Source: Nocardia suismassiliense
GTDB lineage: Bacteria > Actinomycetota > Actinomycetes > Mycobacteriales > Mycobacteriaceae
Assembly: GCF_900269665.1 (NCBI RefSeq)
Contig: NZ_LT985361.1
Location: forward strand, 4,026,694 to 4,090,693
Length of the DNA: 64,000 nt
Direction of reading: 5' to 3'
Shown here: piece by piece, positions 16,725-26,033 of the stretch
Position numbering within the stretch: position 1 is the first letter of the stretch
How the letters are laid out: every line of letters starts with the position of its first letter
Made by a program: the position numbers and the translations under genes
The notes under the pieces: generated by a model
The model's input: the letters and a program-made list of their open reading frames with translations, nothing else
Database searches by the model: none
What the model was told of the DNA's origin: nothing

Positions 16725-18416
16725 TCAGTGCTTTCGAGTGGCGACCAGCTCGCGGGCGGCGAGGCGCTGCAGCTTGCCGCTGCTGGTCCGGGGAATGCTG
16801 CGCGGTGCGACCGGGTACACCTCGACGGCGGCCAACCCGAGTTCGGCCGCGACCCGCGCCTTGATCCGGTCGGCGAGGGCCGCGGCGGCCGCGCCGGTCA
16901 GTTCGGTCTCGGCGATCAGGGCGATCACGTCGGCGCCGTCGGGGTCGGTGGCGGCGGTGCAGCGGCCTTTGAAGACACCGTCGAGGTCGCGGACTGCCGC
17001 CTCGACGTCCTGGGCGTAGTAGTTCACGCCGCGCACGGTGATCATGTCCTTGGAACGGCCGGTGACGAAGAGTTCGCCGTCGCGCAGGTAGCCGAGGTCG
17101 CCGGTGCGCAGCCAGCCGTCGGTGAACAACCCGGCGACCGTTTCTGGCGCCGCGGTCAGATATCCGTCGGTGACCGATGGGCCCTGGATGAGGATCTCGC
17201 CGACCGCGCCGTCGGGCAGTTCGTGGTGTTGGTTGTCTTGCTGACAGTCGGGCTGATCGCTGTGCTGGCCGACAATGCGCAGCCGCAGTCCGTCGACGGC
17301 GGAACCGACGCCCGCTACCGCCCGCGCGCCCGGTGCGTCCGGGGAAACACGCTGTGCCTGTGCGTCATCCGCGAGCGTCGCTCGATCGACCCACTCGAAC
17401 AAGGGTTCTCGGCCCAAGGGCGGAAAGGCGACGGCGAGTGTGGCTTCGGCCATGCCGTAGACGCCGAACATGGTCGTCGGAGCGAAGCCCGCAGGAGCGA
17501 AACGTGCACAGAACGCGGTGACCACGTCGCGGGAGATCGGCTCGGAGCCGTTGAACGCGATCCGCCAGTGGCTCAGGTCGTAGTCGGGCACCCGCTCCGG
17601 CGGTATCGCGGCGAGCAGCGCCTCGTAGCCGAAGTTCGGCATGGCGGTGATCGTCGTACCGCTGGTGGCGAATTCGGCGAGCCAGCGCGCCGGATCCTTG
17701 ACGAACGCCATCGGTGACCAGACGTGTGCGGGGATGCCGCGCAGGATGGCCGACAGGGTGCCGAACAGGCCCATGTCGTGGAAGAGCGGCAGCCAGAACC
17801 CGCCGGTGTCGGCCAGGTCCAGTGCGATGCCGGTACGGATCGCGGCCAGGCCGCTGAGCACGTTGTGGTGGGTCAGGCGAACGCCCTTGGGTGTGGCGGT
17901 GCTGCCCGAGGTGAACTGCACGATGGCGAGGTCGTGCGCGCTGAGCACGGGCAGCGGGACGTCGTCGGTGTCGGTTGCGCTGAGTAATGTTGCAGTGTCG
18001 ATCAATTCGACGTCGACCGCGTCTCCGAGGAGCGCAGCCAGGTCCGCGAATCGGTGCGACATGAGCACCTTGCGCATGCCCGCGGCCGCGACGATGGCGG
18101 CTAATTTTTGCGGGTAGCCACCCAGGTGTCGCGCACCCGCGGGCAATGGCAGGGGAGTGGCCGCGCCGCCCGCCGCCGCGATCCCGAACAGGCTGGTCAA
18201 GAACTCGGGTGCGTTGGGGCACAGGATGCCCACCGGCTCGCCGCGCGCGACGCCGCGGCGAACCAGTGCGGCGGCGGCCACGCGGGAGCGTCGGTCGAGC
18301 TCGGCATAATCCACGGTCTCCGACACCGACCAGAACGTGGCGGGCACCGCCGGGTGTCCGGCCGCGATCTCGGCCATGCGGCCGTGCAGGGTTTCGACCG
18401 ATTCCGCAGAATTCAT
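16725..18416 (-). CDS. Fatty acyl-AMP ligase (FAAL)
   Basis: From ATG 18416 (MNSAESVETLHGRM) the protein has 563 residues. It has the adenylation core VQFTSGSTATPKGVRLTHHN, the FAAL-type PLFHDMGLFG, YGMAEATLAVAF, GWLRTGDLGYL and a C-terminal Lys in RTSSGKLQR. FAALs make acyl-adenylates and pass the chain to an ACP rather than to CoA; the ACP three genes downstream is the likely acceptor. A 15-residue insert rich in His, Gln and Asp (about nt 17215-17270) interrupts a normally short loop. It is the first gene of the leftward operon and sets its entry point. Confidence 0.9.
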   Translation of the reverse strand: MNSAESVETLHGRMAEIAAGHPAVPATFWSVSETVDYAELDRRSRVAAAALVRRGVARGEPVGILCPNAPEFLTSLFGIAAAGGAATPLPLPAGARHLGGYPQKLAAIVAAAGMRKVLMSHRFADLAALLGDAVDVELIDTATLLSATDTDDVPLPVLSAHDLAIVQFTSGSTATPKGVRLTHHNVLSGLAAIRTGIALDLADTGGFWLPLFHDMGLFGTLSAILRGIPAHVWSPMAFVKDPARWLAEFATSGTTITAMPNFGYEALLAAIPPERVPDYDLSHWRIAFNGSEPISRDVVTAFCARFAPAGFAPTTMFGVYGMAEATLAVAFPPLGREPLFEWVDRATLADDAQAQRVSPDAPGARAVAGVGSAVDGLRLRIVGQHSDQPDCQQDNQHHELPDGAVGEILIQGPSVTDGYLTAAPETVAGLFTDGWLRTGDLGYLRDGELFVTGRSKDMITVRGVNYYAQDVEAAVRDLDGVFKGRCTAATDPDGADVIALIAETELTGAAAAALADRIKARVAAELGLAAVEVYPVAPRSIPRTSSGKLQRLAARELVATRKH

Positions 18417-18683
18417 GACTGCCACGACAACAGCGAATTGTGACGGCGCCTTGAACTGATTGTGAATTGCGGTGTTCGATAAAGAAGCGCGATCAACCAA
18501 TCACAGTGCACGATAAAGGATTTCGACTATTGCTCGATAGGAACGGGTGATCGCCGCAGCTTCCGGCTGTCGGGAAGGCCGACGATGGACGCGAAATTAC
18601 TTGCACAGCCGGGAATTACGTGGCGCTTATTTTTGCCGGCGCCGTCCTTTCTGTTCAGTTATCCAGCTATCCAGGAGTTGCCG
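18417..18683. promoter_or_regulatory. Divergent promoter region of the fatty-acid cluster
   Basis: These 267 bases between the two operons are visibly AT-richer than the flanks. They hold several GAATTG/CAATTC words (18435, 18464) and a TTGAAC -35-like hexamer at 18451. I could not fix a -10 box with confidence. A shared region implies the two operons are co-expressed. Confidence 0.5.
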
Positions 18684-19922
18684 GTGAGTTCCGACCATTC
18701 GGCGGTCGAGGAATTGACCCCGGTCCAGCTGGCGGTCATCGAGAGCGTCGCACCGCACATGCGGCACAACCCGTATGGCAGCTATGAGGTGCTGCGCGGT
18801 GCGGGTCCGTTCGTACCGGGTCCGCACGACATGCAACTGGTGACCAGCCACCACGAGGCGCAGGCGATCATGCAGGACCCACGCTGGAGCCATGCGGAGG
18901 AGCCGCAACTGCTGCACGGTGACAGCGATGTCGAGCTACCCGGGTCGTTCCTGTGGATGGAGCCGCCGGACCACACCCGGCTGCGCGGGCTGGTGAGCAA
19001 GGCGTTCACCGCGCGGACCATCAGCGGCATGCGGGAGCGGGCGGAGCAGCTGGTCGAGGACCTGATGGCGAAGATGCTCGCCGAGCGGGATGTCGATCTG
19101 CTGGACGCGCTGGCTTATCCGCTGCCGCTGACCATGGTGTGTGAGCTGCTCGGTGTACCGGCGGAAGCGCATCAGCATGTGCGCGAGATCTCCACGAGTA
19201 TTGCGCGTGGTCTCGATCCGGACGTGCTGCTTTCGCCGGACGAGCTGGCCGCGCGGACGGCCGCCGTGTACGCGTTCCTGGACTTCTTCGGCGAATTGGT
19301 GGAGGAGCGGCGTAAAGCCCCGCGCGCGGACCTGATCACGGCGCTCGTGCAGGCCGACGACGCGGGTGCTCGGCTGACGTCCACCGAATTGCTCGGCACG
19401 CTGCTGATCCTGGTGGTGGCCGGGCACGAGACCACGGTGAACCTGATCGGCAACGGGGTGCTCGCGCTCATCCGCAATCCGGACGAGTTCGAGCGGCTGC
19501 GGGCTTATCCAGAACTGTGTGAGCCCGCGGTGGACGAGGTGCTGCGCTACGACGCGCCGGTGCATCTCACCACCAGAACCGCACACGACGAGATCACCCT
19601 CGCCGGCCGCACTTTCGCGCCGGGGGACGCGGTGATCGTGCTGCTCGCCTCGGCCAACCGGGATCCGCTGGCGTTCGCCGAGGCCGATCGCTTTGATATC
19701 GCGCGGTACGCGCGGGGCCGAAAGTCCGAGCGGCACTTGTCCTTCGGTCTCGGCCTGCACTACTGCCTGGGCGCGCCGCTGGCGCGGCTGGAGATGCAGG
19801 TGGTGCTGCGCGCGCTCGCCGAGCGCGTCGGCGTCATGACTCTGCTGGAAGAACCGCCGTACCGGCCGAACGTGGTCGTGCGCGGCATGTCACAGCTTCG
19901 CGTCCGGCTGGAGGGCAGATGA
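18684..19922 (+). CDS. Cytochrome P450 (first of the cluster)
   Basis: The GTG at 18684 has an AGGAG site six bases upstream, giving 412 residues; a 33-codon extension to 18585 lacks support. Canonical motifs are present: FLWMEPPDHTRLR (C-helix), AGHETT (I-helix), EVLR (K-helix) and FGLGLHYCLGAPLARLE (haem loop, Cys near 350). It is a class I soluble P450 and needs a ferredoxin encoded elsewhere. It resembles the third P450 of the operon more than the second (both carry a WSHAEE segment), which suggests duplication. Role: late hydroxylation, epoxidation or further desaturation of the lipid product. Confidence 0.9.
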   Translation: MSSDHSAVEELTPVQLAVIESVAPHMRHNPYGSYEVLRGAGPFVPGPHDMQLVTSHHEAQAIMQDPRWSHAEEPQLLHGDSDVELPGSFLWMEPPDHTRLRGLVSKAFTARTISGMRERAEQLVEDLMAKMLAERDVDLLDALAYPLPLTMVCELLGVPAEAHQHVREISTSIARGLDPDVLLSPDELAARTAAVYAFLDFFGELVEERRKAPRADLITALVQADDAGARLTSTELLGTLLILVVAGHETTVNLIGNGVLALIRNPDEFERLRAYPELCEPAVDEVLRYDAPVHLTTRTAHDEITLAGRTFAPGDAVIVLLASANRDPLAFAEADRFDIARYARGRKSERHLSFGLGLHYCLGAPLARLEMQVVLRALAERVGVMTLLEEPPYRPNVVVRGMSQLRVRLEGR

Positions 19923-20037
19923 GACCGGGTCGCGCACTGATACAGGAGCCACGAGGAGCACTGCTGTCCCCGCCGATGTCACCTTCGACGCGTTCGCGCC
20001 GAGCGAACGGGCCGACCCGTATCCGGCCTATCGCCGG

Positions 20038-21174
20038 GTGCGGGACGCCGCGCCGCTGTTCCCCTACGCCTTCGGCGATGTCCCGGTCACGTTGATCACC
20101 CGCTACGAGGAGTGTGCCGCGATCCTGACCGGCGCCGACTGGGGGCACGGGTACGCGGCGGGCATCAGCCCGTTCCGCGACACCACCGCCGCGATTCCCG
20201 GCTCGTTCGTCCGGATGGACCCACCCGAGCACGGCCGCTACCGCAAGCTGGTGGCCAAGGCGTTCACGCCGCGGGTGATGGCCGAGATGGTGCCACTGGC
20301 CGGGCAGGTGGTACACGATCTGATCGCGGCGGCGGTGCGGCGCGGCGAGCTCGATGTGCTGAACGACCTGGCCGTGCCGCTGGCCGTGGCGATGGTGCCG
20401 GTGCGGCTGCTCGGCGCCGACCCGGCCGACGGCGCGCTGTTCCGGCAGTGGCAGTTGGCGATCGCCCGGGGCAGCGACCCGGATTCGCTGCTCGGCGCGG
20501 ACGAGGTGGCCGCGCGCGGCACCGCGGCGATGGAGTGTATGGGGTACTTCGCGCGGCTGATCCAGCAGAAGAAGGCGAAGCCGACGCCGGATCTGCTCGG
20601 CACCTTGGTCGCGGCGAGTGCGGACGGGCAGCTGACCGAGCCCGAGGTGATCGGCATCGCGCTGCTCACGCTGGTCGCGGGCATGGAGACCTCGATCAAT
20701 CTGATCGGCAACGGCATGCTCGCGCTGCTGCGCAACCCGGAACAGCTGGCGCTGCTTCGGGACAACCCGGCGCTGATCGGGCCCGCGCTGGAGGAGATGC
20801 TGCGCTACGACGCGCCGACGCAGTTCACCATTCGGGTCGCGCTGGCGGACACCATGGTCGGCGAGCATCGGTTCCAGCGGGGCGACGGCGTGGTCGTGCT
20901 GACCGCGTCCGCCAGCCGGGACGAGCGGGTCTTTCCCGGCGCCGACACCTTCGACGTCACCCGATACGTCGGAAACCGGCCCGCTCGTAAGCATCTCGGG
21001 TTCAGCCTCGGCATCCACTACTGCGTCGGCGCGCCGCTCGCGCGGATCGAAGCCGAGGCCGCGATCGGCCAGCTGCTCGCGCAGGCGCCGAAGCTGGCGT
21101 TGGCCACCGAGTCGGTCGAATACCAGCCGAGCCTGATCCATCGCGGCATCATGGCGCTGCCGGTGACGCTGTGA
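20038..21174 (+). CDS. Cytochrome P450 (second), N-terminus without a standard start codon
   Basis: Motifs are intact: AGMETS in the I-helix, EMLR in the K-helix, FSLGIHYCVGAPLARIE in the haem loop. GTG 20038 is the only standard start near the 5' end, but the frame upstream clearly codes for the conserved P450 N-terminus (FDAFAPSERADPYPAYRR, nt 19984-20037). It is preceded by a good GAGGAG site at 19953 that points to GTC at 19966. So the real protein is probably about 402 residues, and either the start was altered or it uses an unusual codon. It overlaps the flavoprotein gene by four bases. Confidence 0.85.
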   Translation: MRDAAPLFPYAFGDVPVTLITRYEECAAILTGADWGHGYAAGISPFRDTTAAIPGSFVRMDPPEHGRYRKLVAKAFTPRVMAEMVPLAGQVVHDLIAAAVRRGELDVLNDLAVPLAVAMVPVRLLGADPADGALFRQWQLAIARGSDPDSLLGADEVAARGTAAMECMGYFARLIQQKKAKPTPDLLGTLVAASADGQLTEPEVIGIALLTLVAGMETSINLIGNGMLALLRNPEQLALLRDNPALIGPALEEMLRYDAPTQFTIRVALADTMVGEHRFQRGDGVVVLTASASRDERVFPGADTFDVTRYVGNRPARKHLGFSLGIHYCVGAPLARIEAEAAIGQLLAQAPKLALATESVEYQPSLIHRGIMALPVTL

Positions 21175-22550
21175 CCGAAGGGCGGCACGCGGTCGTGCTC
21201 GGTGCGGGCATCGCCGGATTGCTGGCGGCCCGTGTGCTTTCCGAGCATTTCGCGCAGGTGACCATCGTGGAGCGGGACAGCGTCGAAGGGACAGGCGTCC
21301 GACGGGGCGTGCCGCAGGCACGGCACCTGCACGGACTGCTCGATCGTGGGCGCACCATCATCGAACAGCTGTATCCGGGATTCACCTCCGAGCTGGCCGG
21401 GCGCGGCGCGACCACCGCGGAGGCGCTGGTCGGAACTCGCTGGTACGTGGGCGGATTGCGGATCGCGCCGACGTCGACGGGGTTGACCTCGGTGATCGCG
21501 ACCAGGCCGCTGCTGGAATCCGTGCTGCGGCAACGCACGCTGGCCACGCCCGGTGTTCGGCTGTGCGAAGGGGTGGCCGGTGGGCTGATCGGCGACGCCG
21601 ATCGGGTGCGCGGGGTGTCGGTCTCCGGTGCGTACGGCGCGCAGGCGCTCGCGGCCGATCTGATAGTCGACGCGACCGGGCGTGGCTCGCGGGCGCCGAT
21701 GTGGCTGACCGCCATAGGTGCGCAGGCACCGGCGGAGGAGCGGCTCGAGGTCGACCTGGGGTACGCGTCGCGGATGTTCCGGCGTACGCCGGGGCAACTG
21801 GGCGGTCAGTCGTCGGTGATCATCTCTACCGGCGCGAACGGCCGTGGCGGCGGGGCGGTTCGGGTCGAGGGTGACCGCTGGCACGTCACGCTGGCCGGGA
21901 TGCTCGGTGACCATCCGCCGACCGATCCGGACGGGTTCGCTGCGTTCGCGCGCAGCATTGCGGCGCCGGACATCCATGAACTCGTGACATCATCCGAGCC
22001 GCTCGATGATGCGGTGCCGCATCGCTTTCGGGCGCCAGTGCGCCGCCGGTTCGAGCGGCTCGCCGCAGTGCCAGCGGGGTTTCTGGTGCTCGGTGACGCG
22101 CTGTGCAGTTTCAATCCGCTGTATGCCCAGGGGATGGCGGTGGCAGCCCAGCAGGCGCTCGCTTTGCGTGATTGTCTCGCGGACGGTACTGGATCGGACG
22201 AGTTGCCTGCCAGGTTCTATTGCGCCGCAGGCAAAGTGGTGGACGTCGCCTGGCAGCTCGCCGCGGGCGCGGACCTGAGCCACCCCGGTGTGCTCGGCCC
22301 GCGCACCCTACAGACCCGCCTCACCAATGCCTACGTGGCGCGTGTTCACCGTGCCGCGCATGTCGATCCGCTGGTCGCGCGGACATTTTTGCGCGTGGCC
22401 AACCTGGTCGAGCCGCCGACCGCGCTGCTGGATCCGCGCATGGTGCGTCGAATCATGCTGCGCGGCAATGGCAAAGCTGCCGGCGTCGCAGAATTCGGCG
22501 GGCAGACGTTCGCCGACCGTACCCCGATCCTCATCGAGCCGACGAGGTGA
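21171..22550 (+). CDS. FAD-dependent monooxygenase (epoxidase-like)
   Basis: This 459-residue flavoprotein has an N-terminal dinucleotide motif, VLGAGIAGLLAARVLSE, then VPQARHLHGLL typical of polyether-epoxidase-like (LasC/MonCI-type) enzymes. The second FAD motif is LVLGDALCSFNPLYAQGMAV near residue 305. Such enzymes epoxidise alkenes in lipid-like or polyketide substrates. Given the desaturase-like genes in the same cluster, an unsaturated fatty chain would be a sensible substrate. GTG start overlaps the P450 stop by four bases. Halogenase- or hydroxylase-type activity is the main alternative. Confidence 0.83.
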   Translation: MTEGRHAVVLGAGIAGLLAARVLSEHFAQVTIVERDSVEGTGVRRGVPQARHLHGLLDRGRTIIEQLYPGFTSELAGRGATTAEALVGTRWYVGGLRIAPTSTGLTSVIATRPLLESVLRQRTLATPGVRLCEGVAGGLIGDADRVRGVSVSGAYGAQALAADLIVDATGRGSRAPMWLTAIGAQAPAEERLEVDLGYASRMFRRTPGQLGGQSSVIISTGANGRGGGAVRVEGDRWHVTLAGMLGDHPPTDPDGFAAFARSIAAPDIHELVTSSEPLDDAVPHRFRAPVRRRFERLAAVPAGFLVLGDALCSFNPLYAQGMAVAAQQALALRDCLADGTGSDELPARFYCAAGKVVDVAWQLAAGADLSHPGVLGPRTLQTRLTNAYVARVHRAAHVDPLVARTFLRVANLVEPPTALLDPRMVRRIMLRGNGKAAGVAEFGGQTFADRTPILIEPTR

Positions 22551-22660
22551 CGCTCCGCATCGTCGCGGGCAGGCACCTCCCTATCCATTCCGAACGCTGA
22601 CGCATTCCGAACGACCGGTGGCACCGTGGCCGGTGCACCGTACAGGAGGGACCACTCGAC

Positions 22661-23926
22661 ATGGATTCGTCGCACGCGAGCACGGCTGTCGCGGAACAGG
22701 ATTCCGTACAGACCGCGATCGCTCACTTGTTCGGCCCCGAAGGCCGAGCCGACCCGTATACGCCCGCTCGGGTGCTGCGGGAGGCCGGCCGACTGCACCA
22801 GACCCCGCTCGGCCATCACCTGCTGACCCGCTACGAGGACTGCGTCGCGGTGCTGTCGACCACCGCGTGGAGCCACGCGGAAGAGGCCGCGATGATGCAC
22901 CCGACGGTGTCGCCGGAGGACGCACCCGAGGAACTGCCCACCTCGTTCCTCTGGATGGAGCCGCCGGACCACACCCGGCTGCGCAATCTGGTGACCAAGG
23001 GCTTCACCCCGCGCATGGTGACCAGGCTGCGGCCGCGCATCGAGGAGCTCACCGAGCAACTCGTCGACAAGGCTTTGGCGGCAGGCGAATTCGACCTGGT
23101 CGAGTTCATCGCCTACCCGCTGCCGCTGATCATCGCGTGCGAGCTGATCGGTGTTCCGCCGGAGGCCTACAACCAGGTGCACCAGTGGTCGCAGGATCTG
23201 GCGCGCGGTTTCGACCACGACTACACGCTGCCGGAGGAGGCGTTGCGGGCACGCAGCGCTGCCTCGCGCGGATTCATGGGCTACTTCCGGGAGTTGCTCA
23301 ACGAACGGCGCATGGATCCGAAGGATGATCTACTGAGCGTGCTGTCGCAGGTCGAGGACCGTGGCGATGTGCTGACCGAGCAAGAGTTGCTGGCCACCTG
23401 CATCACGACTTTCGTGGCCGGGCACGAGACCACCGCGAATCTGATCGGCACCGGCATGCTGCAGCTGATGCGCAACCAAGATCAGATCGCCGCGTTGCGT
23501 GCGCGGCCCGATCTGTGTGCCGCGGCGCCGGACGAACTGCTCCGGCTGGAGCCGTCGGTGCAGATCACCACCCGGGCGGCGACCAAGCCGATCACGGTGG
23601 CCGGCCACGACTTCGAGCCGGGTGATGGCGTTGTGGCGCTGATCAATTCGGCCAATCGCGACGATGACGCGTACACCGACCCGGATCGGGTCGATGTGGC
23701 GCGGTACTCCGATCCGATGAACCCGGCCAAGAAGCATCTCGGGTTCAGCCTCGGCATCCACTACTGCCTGGGCGCGCCGCTGGCCCTGCTGGAGATGGAG
23801 GTGCTGCTCGAGGTGTTGCTGCGTAAGGTGCGGGATATCGAGGTGCTGACCGACACGCCGCCGTACAAGCCGAATGTCGTGATCCGTGGACTGGAGTCGT
23901 TGCCGACGCGAGTTACGCCTGTCTAG
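22661..23926 (+). CDS. Cytochrome P450 (third of the cluster)
   Basis: This 421-residue P450 has a strong AGGAGGG site. Motifs: FLWMEPPDHTRLR, AGHETT, ELLR in the K-helix, and FSLGIHYCLGAPLALLE for the haem loop. It shares several segments with the first P450, including a WSHAEE stretch. It is the last gene of the rightward operon and ends at a hairpin before the secreted glycosidase gene. It probably acts on the same acyl product as its neighbours; no redox partner is encoded nearby. Confidence 0.9.
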   Translation: MDSSHASTAVAEQDSVQTAIAHLFGPEGRADPYTPARVLREAGRLHQTPLGHHLLTRYEDCVAVLSTTAWSHAEEAAMMHPTVSPEDAPEELPTSFLWMEPPDHTRLRNLVTKGFTPRMVTRLRPRIEELTEQLVDKALAAGEFDLVEFIAYPLPLIIACELIGVPPEAYNQVHQWSQDLARGFDHDYTLPEEALRARSAASRGFMGYFRELLNERRMDPKDDLLSVLSQVEDRGDVLTEQELLATCITTFVAGHETTANLIGTGMLQLMRNQDQIAALRARPDLCAAAPDELLRLEPSVQITTRAATKPITVAGHDFEPGDGVVALINSANRDDDAYTDPDRVDVARYSDPMNPAKKHLGFSLGIHYCLGAPLALLEMEVLLEVLLRKVRDIEVLTDTPPYKPNVVIRGLESLPTRVTPV

Positions 23927-23946
23927 TCGGCCTCGGGTCGAGATGG

Positions 23947-23976
23947 GAGGCCCGGTGCCGGAGGGCACCGGGTCTT
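23947..23976. terminator. Bidirectional intrinsic terminator
   Basis: A perfect 9-bp core stem (CCCGGTGCC/GGCACCGGG, loop GGAG) extends to about 13 bp with wobble pairs and is followed by TCTTCTC. It closes the P450 operon and lies just beyond the end of the convergent lipoprotein gene. Confidence 0.78.
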
Positions 23977-23981
23977 CTCGC

Positions 23982-25943
23982 TCATGCCCCGGGGCAGAGT
24001 CGTCTCGGTGCGTTGTCGGTTTCGAGTTTGGCGTCGACGCAGCCTGCGGGAAGGTTTGCGTAGCTTTGCGTGCCGAAGTTGGCGGTGACCGTCAATGTGC
24101 CGTCGCCGAATGTGCTGCGTTGCACCAGATGATCTGCGGTGAGCCACTGGAAGTCGGTCATCGGTGCGGTGCCTGCTGCTTCGTGTAGCGGTGCGAAATA
24201 CTGTTGCAGGCGGGCGATCTCGGCACCGTGGGTGGTGAGTTGCTCCTGGTCCAGTACCAGGTTCAGCGGGGTGTTGTTCAAGATCGAAGTCAGTGCTCGC
24301 ATCGTTTGTTGTTGCGGCAGTTTGTAGTACGGCAGTTCCCAGCGGTCCAGGTTGATCACCGAGTCGTGCAGCACGGTTTCGTACAGTGGGACCCGGTAGG
24401 CCGGGGCGAACATGGCCTTCGCTACGGCTGCGGGTAATTCGGCGGGCTGGAAGAAGTTGCGTGGGGCGCGCGCCGGGGCCCAGCCGCCCCAGGTTTCCTT
24501 GTCTCGCTCCGCCTTCCACAGCAGATCCGAGACCGGTGTCTGGGAGCCGTGGCTGTACGCGAGCACCGTGCTCGCCCATGCGCCTGCGGATTCCGAGCCG
24601 AGCACCTGCTTGCGGTCCTCGGCCAGGGCGCGCATGCGGGCCAGCCGGTTGGTGCGGTCCTGCTGCTGGTTCATCGGGTGGTCGGGGGTGTAGTCGTCGA
24701 AGAACTCGCCTGCGGCGTCGACGTCGAGGAAGTAGGTGTTCGCGCCGTTGGCGGTGATGCTCGCGTACCTGTCGTCGAGCAGGCGCGGATGCTGTGCCAG
24801 GGCTTGGGAACTGAGGTAGCAGCCGCGATTGCCGAAGCCGGTCTGCGGCTTGCCGTCCGCGTTGTGCACGCAGCCGGTCGGCCAGATCGGGTCGGGCCAG
24901 CGAGAGCTCGGGTTGTCGGCGGTGGCCGGGTCCTGGGCGTTGGCGTACGAATCGTAGGGCCCGGCAAGGTATCCGGCTTGTTTCGCGGCGTCGATGGCTG
25001 CGCGGGTCATCGGGTCGTCGCCCGCGTCGTAGCCGAGCCACATGCGGGTCAGGCCGAGGTCGCGCATCTTGCGGATCGCGTCTGGGGTGCGGCCGTCGCC
25101 CCAGAGGTAGGCGTGGAAAGCGCCGAGGAGCTGGGAGATCGCGGGGTTCTGCTGGATCTTGTCGGTCAGGGATTTGAATTGGCCGTGTTGCATGAGCCAG
25201 GCGCGATAGTCCTTGGCCGCGGCGACCGGTGACGCGTCGGTCAGGGCGAAAGTGACTGCGTAGTCGCGGGTATCGGCTCTGGCCGCGAAGTCGTGTTCGG
25301 CTGTTGCGCGGAGTTTCCCGTCGACTGAGGTGACCGTCAAGGTGGTGCCGATGTCGGTGGGGGCGAGGTAGCTGACGCCGCGGTCGCCGATGCGGTAGCC
25401 CCAGAACGGCATGGTCAGCCCGGAGGTCAGGTCGAGGGGGCTGTCGACGAGGGTGGCGTCGGGGGAGTTCCAGAAGGGGTCGTCGACGGGGAGCGACAGT
25501 CCCTCGCCGCGGGGGAGCTGGAGGGCTGCCGCGGCGGGGTCGGTGCCGGTGACCGGCCAGGCCAGGCGCTCGTCGCGGTCGCTGTGCAGGACGACGCGGA
25601 GGCGGCCGTCGGCGGTGTCGGCGGAGGCGGTCATGCCCTTGTCGGGGTAGGTCCAGGTGGCCAGGTCGCCGGTGATTCGGATCGGACCTGCGGCGCCCAG
25701 TCCGGGCGCGCCCGCTGAGATTGTGATGCGCGCGCCGTCGTCGACCAGTCCGGTGATCGCCAGTGATGCGGTGTCCACGTCTGCCTGGCCGCCGGCGATC
25801 GGCACCAGTACGTGGTCGCCGCGTTGCTGTGGTCGCGTGTTGTCGGGGTTGCTGTCGCAAGCGGTGATAGTGAGGCCCGCGATCAGTAGAACGGTGGTGA
25901 AGGCGATACCTCGGTAGGTGTGTTCGATGCTCCGACGTCTCAT
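23982..25943 (-). CDS. Secreted lipoprotein with glycoside-hydrolase-like barrel
   Basis: From ATG 25943 the product has 653 residues. It has a lipoprotein signal (Arg-rich start, FTTVLLIAGL, lipobox ITAC at about residue 29), a beta-rich domain to about 260, and a (beta/alpha)8-like domain. The barrel carries acidic strand ends such as MWLGYDAGDD and YFLDVDAAGEFFDD, as in glycosidase active sites, then a beta C-terminal domain. It is probably anchored on the outer face of the membrane and cleaves a glycan, perhaps from the cell envelope or a host. The exact family is not recognised; GH101-like or an arabinan-type enzyme are guesses. A two-component system diverges from it. Confidence 0.72.
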   Translation of the reverse strand: MRRRSIEHTYRGIAFTTVLLIAGLTITACDSNPDNTRPQQRGDHVLVPIAGGQADVDTASLAITGLVDDGARITISAGAPGLGAAGPIRITGDLATWTYPDKGMTASADTADGRLRVVLHSDRDERLAWPVTGTDPAAAALQLPRGEGLSLPVDDPFWNSPDATLVDSPLDLTSGLTMPFWGYRIGDRGVSYLAPTDIGTTLTVTSVDGKLRATAEHDFAARADTRDYAVTFALTDASPVAAAKDYRAWLMQHGQFKSLTDKIQQNPAISQLLGAFHAYLWGDGRTPDAIRKMRDLGLTRMWLGYDAGDDPMTRAAIDAAKQAGYLAGPYDSYANAQDPATADNPSSRWPDPIWPTGCVHNADGKPQTGFGNRGCYLSSQALAQHPRLLDDRYASITANGANTYFLDVDAAGEFFDDYTPDHPMNQQQDRTNRLARMRALAEDRKQVLGSESAGAWASTVLAYSHGSQTPVSDLLWKAERDKETWGGWAPARAPRNFFQPAELPAAVAKAMFAPAYRVPLYETVLHDSVINLDRWELPYYKLPQQQTMRALTSILNNTPLNLVLDQEQLTTHGAEIARLQQYFAPLHEAAGTAPMTDFQWLTADHLVQRSTFGDGTLTVTANFGTQSYANLPAGCVDAKLETDNAPRRLCPGA

Positions 25944-26033
25944 GCCCGGCACGTTGCCGAAGCCGGATGAGAGTTCGATGAGACGACATGAGGGTCCCCG
26001 GCCTGCGCGGATCCGATCCGTAGTATCCGGAAG

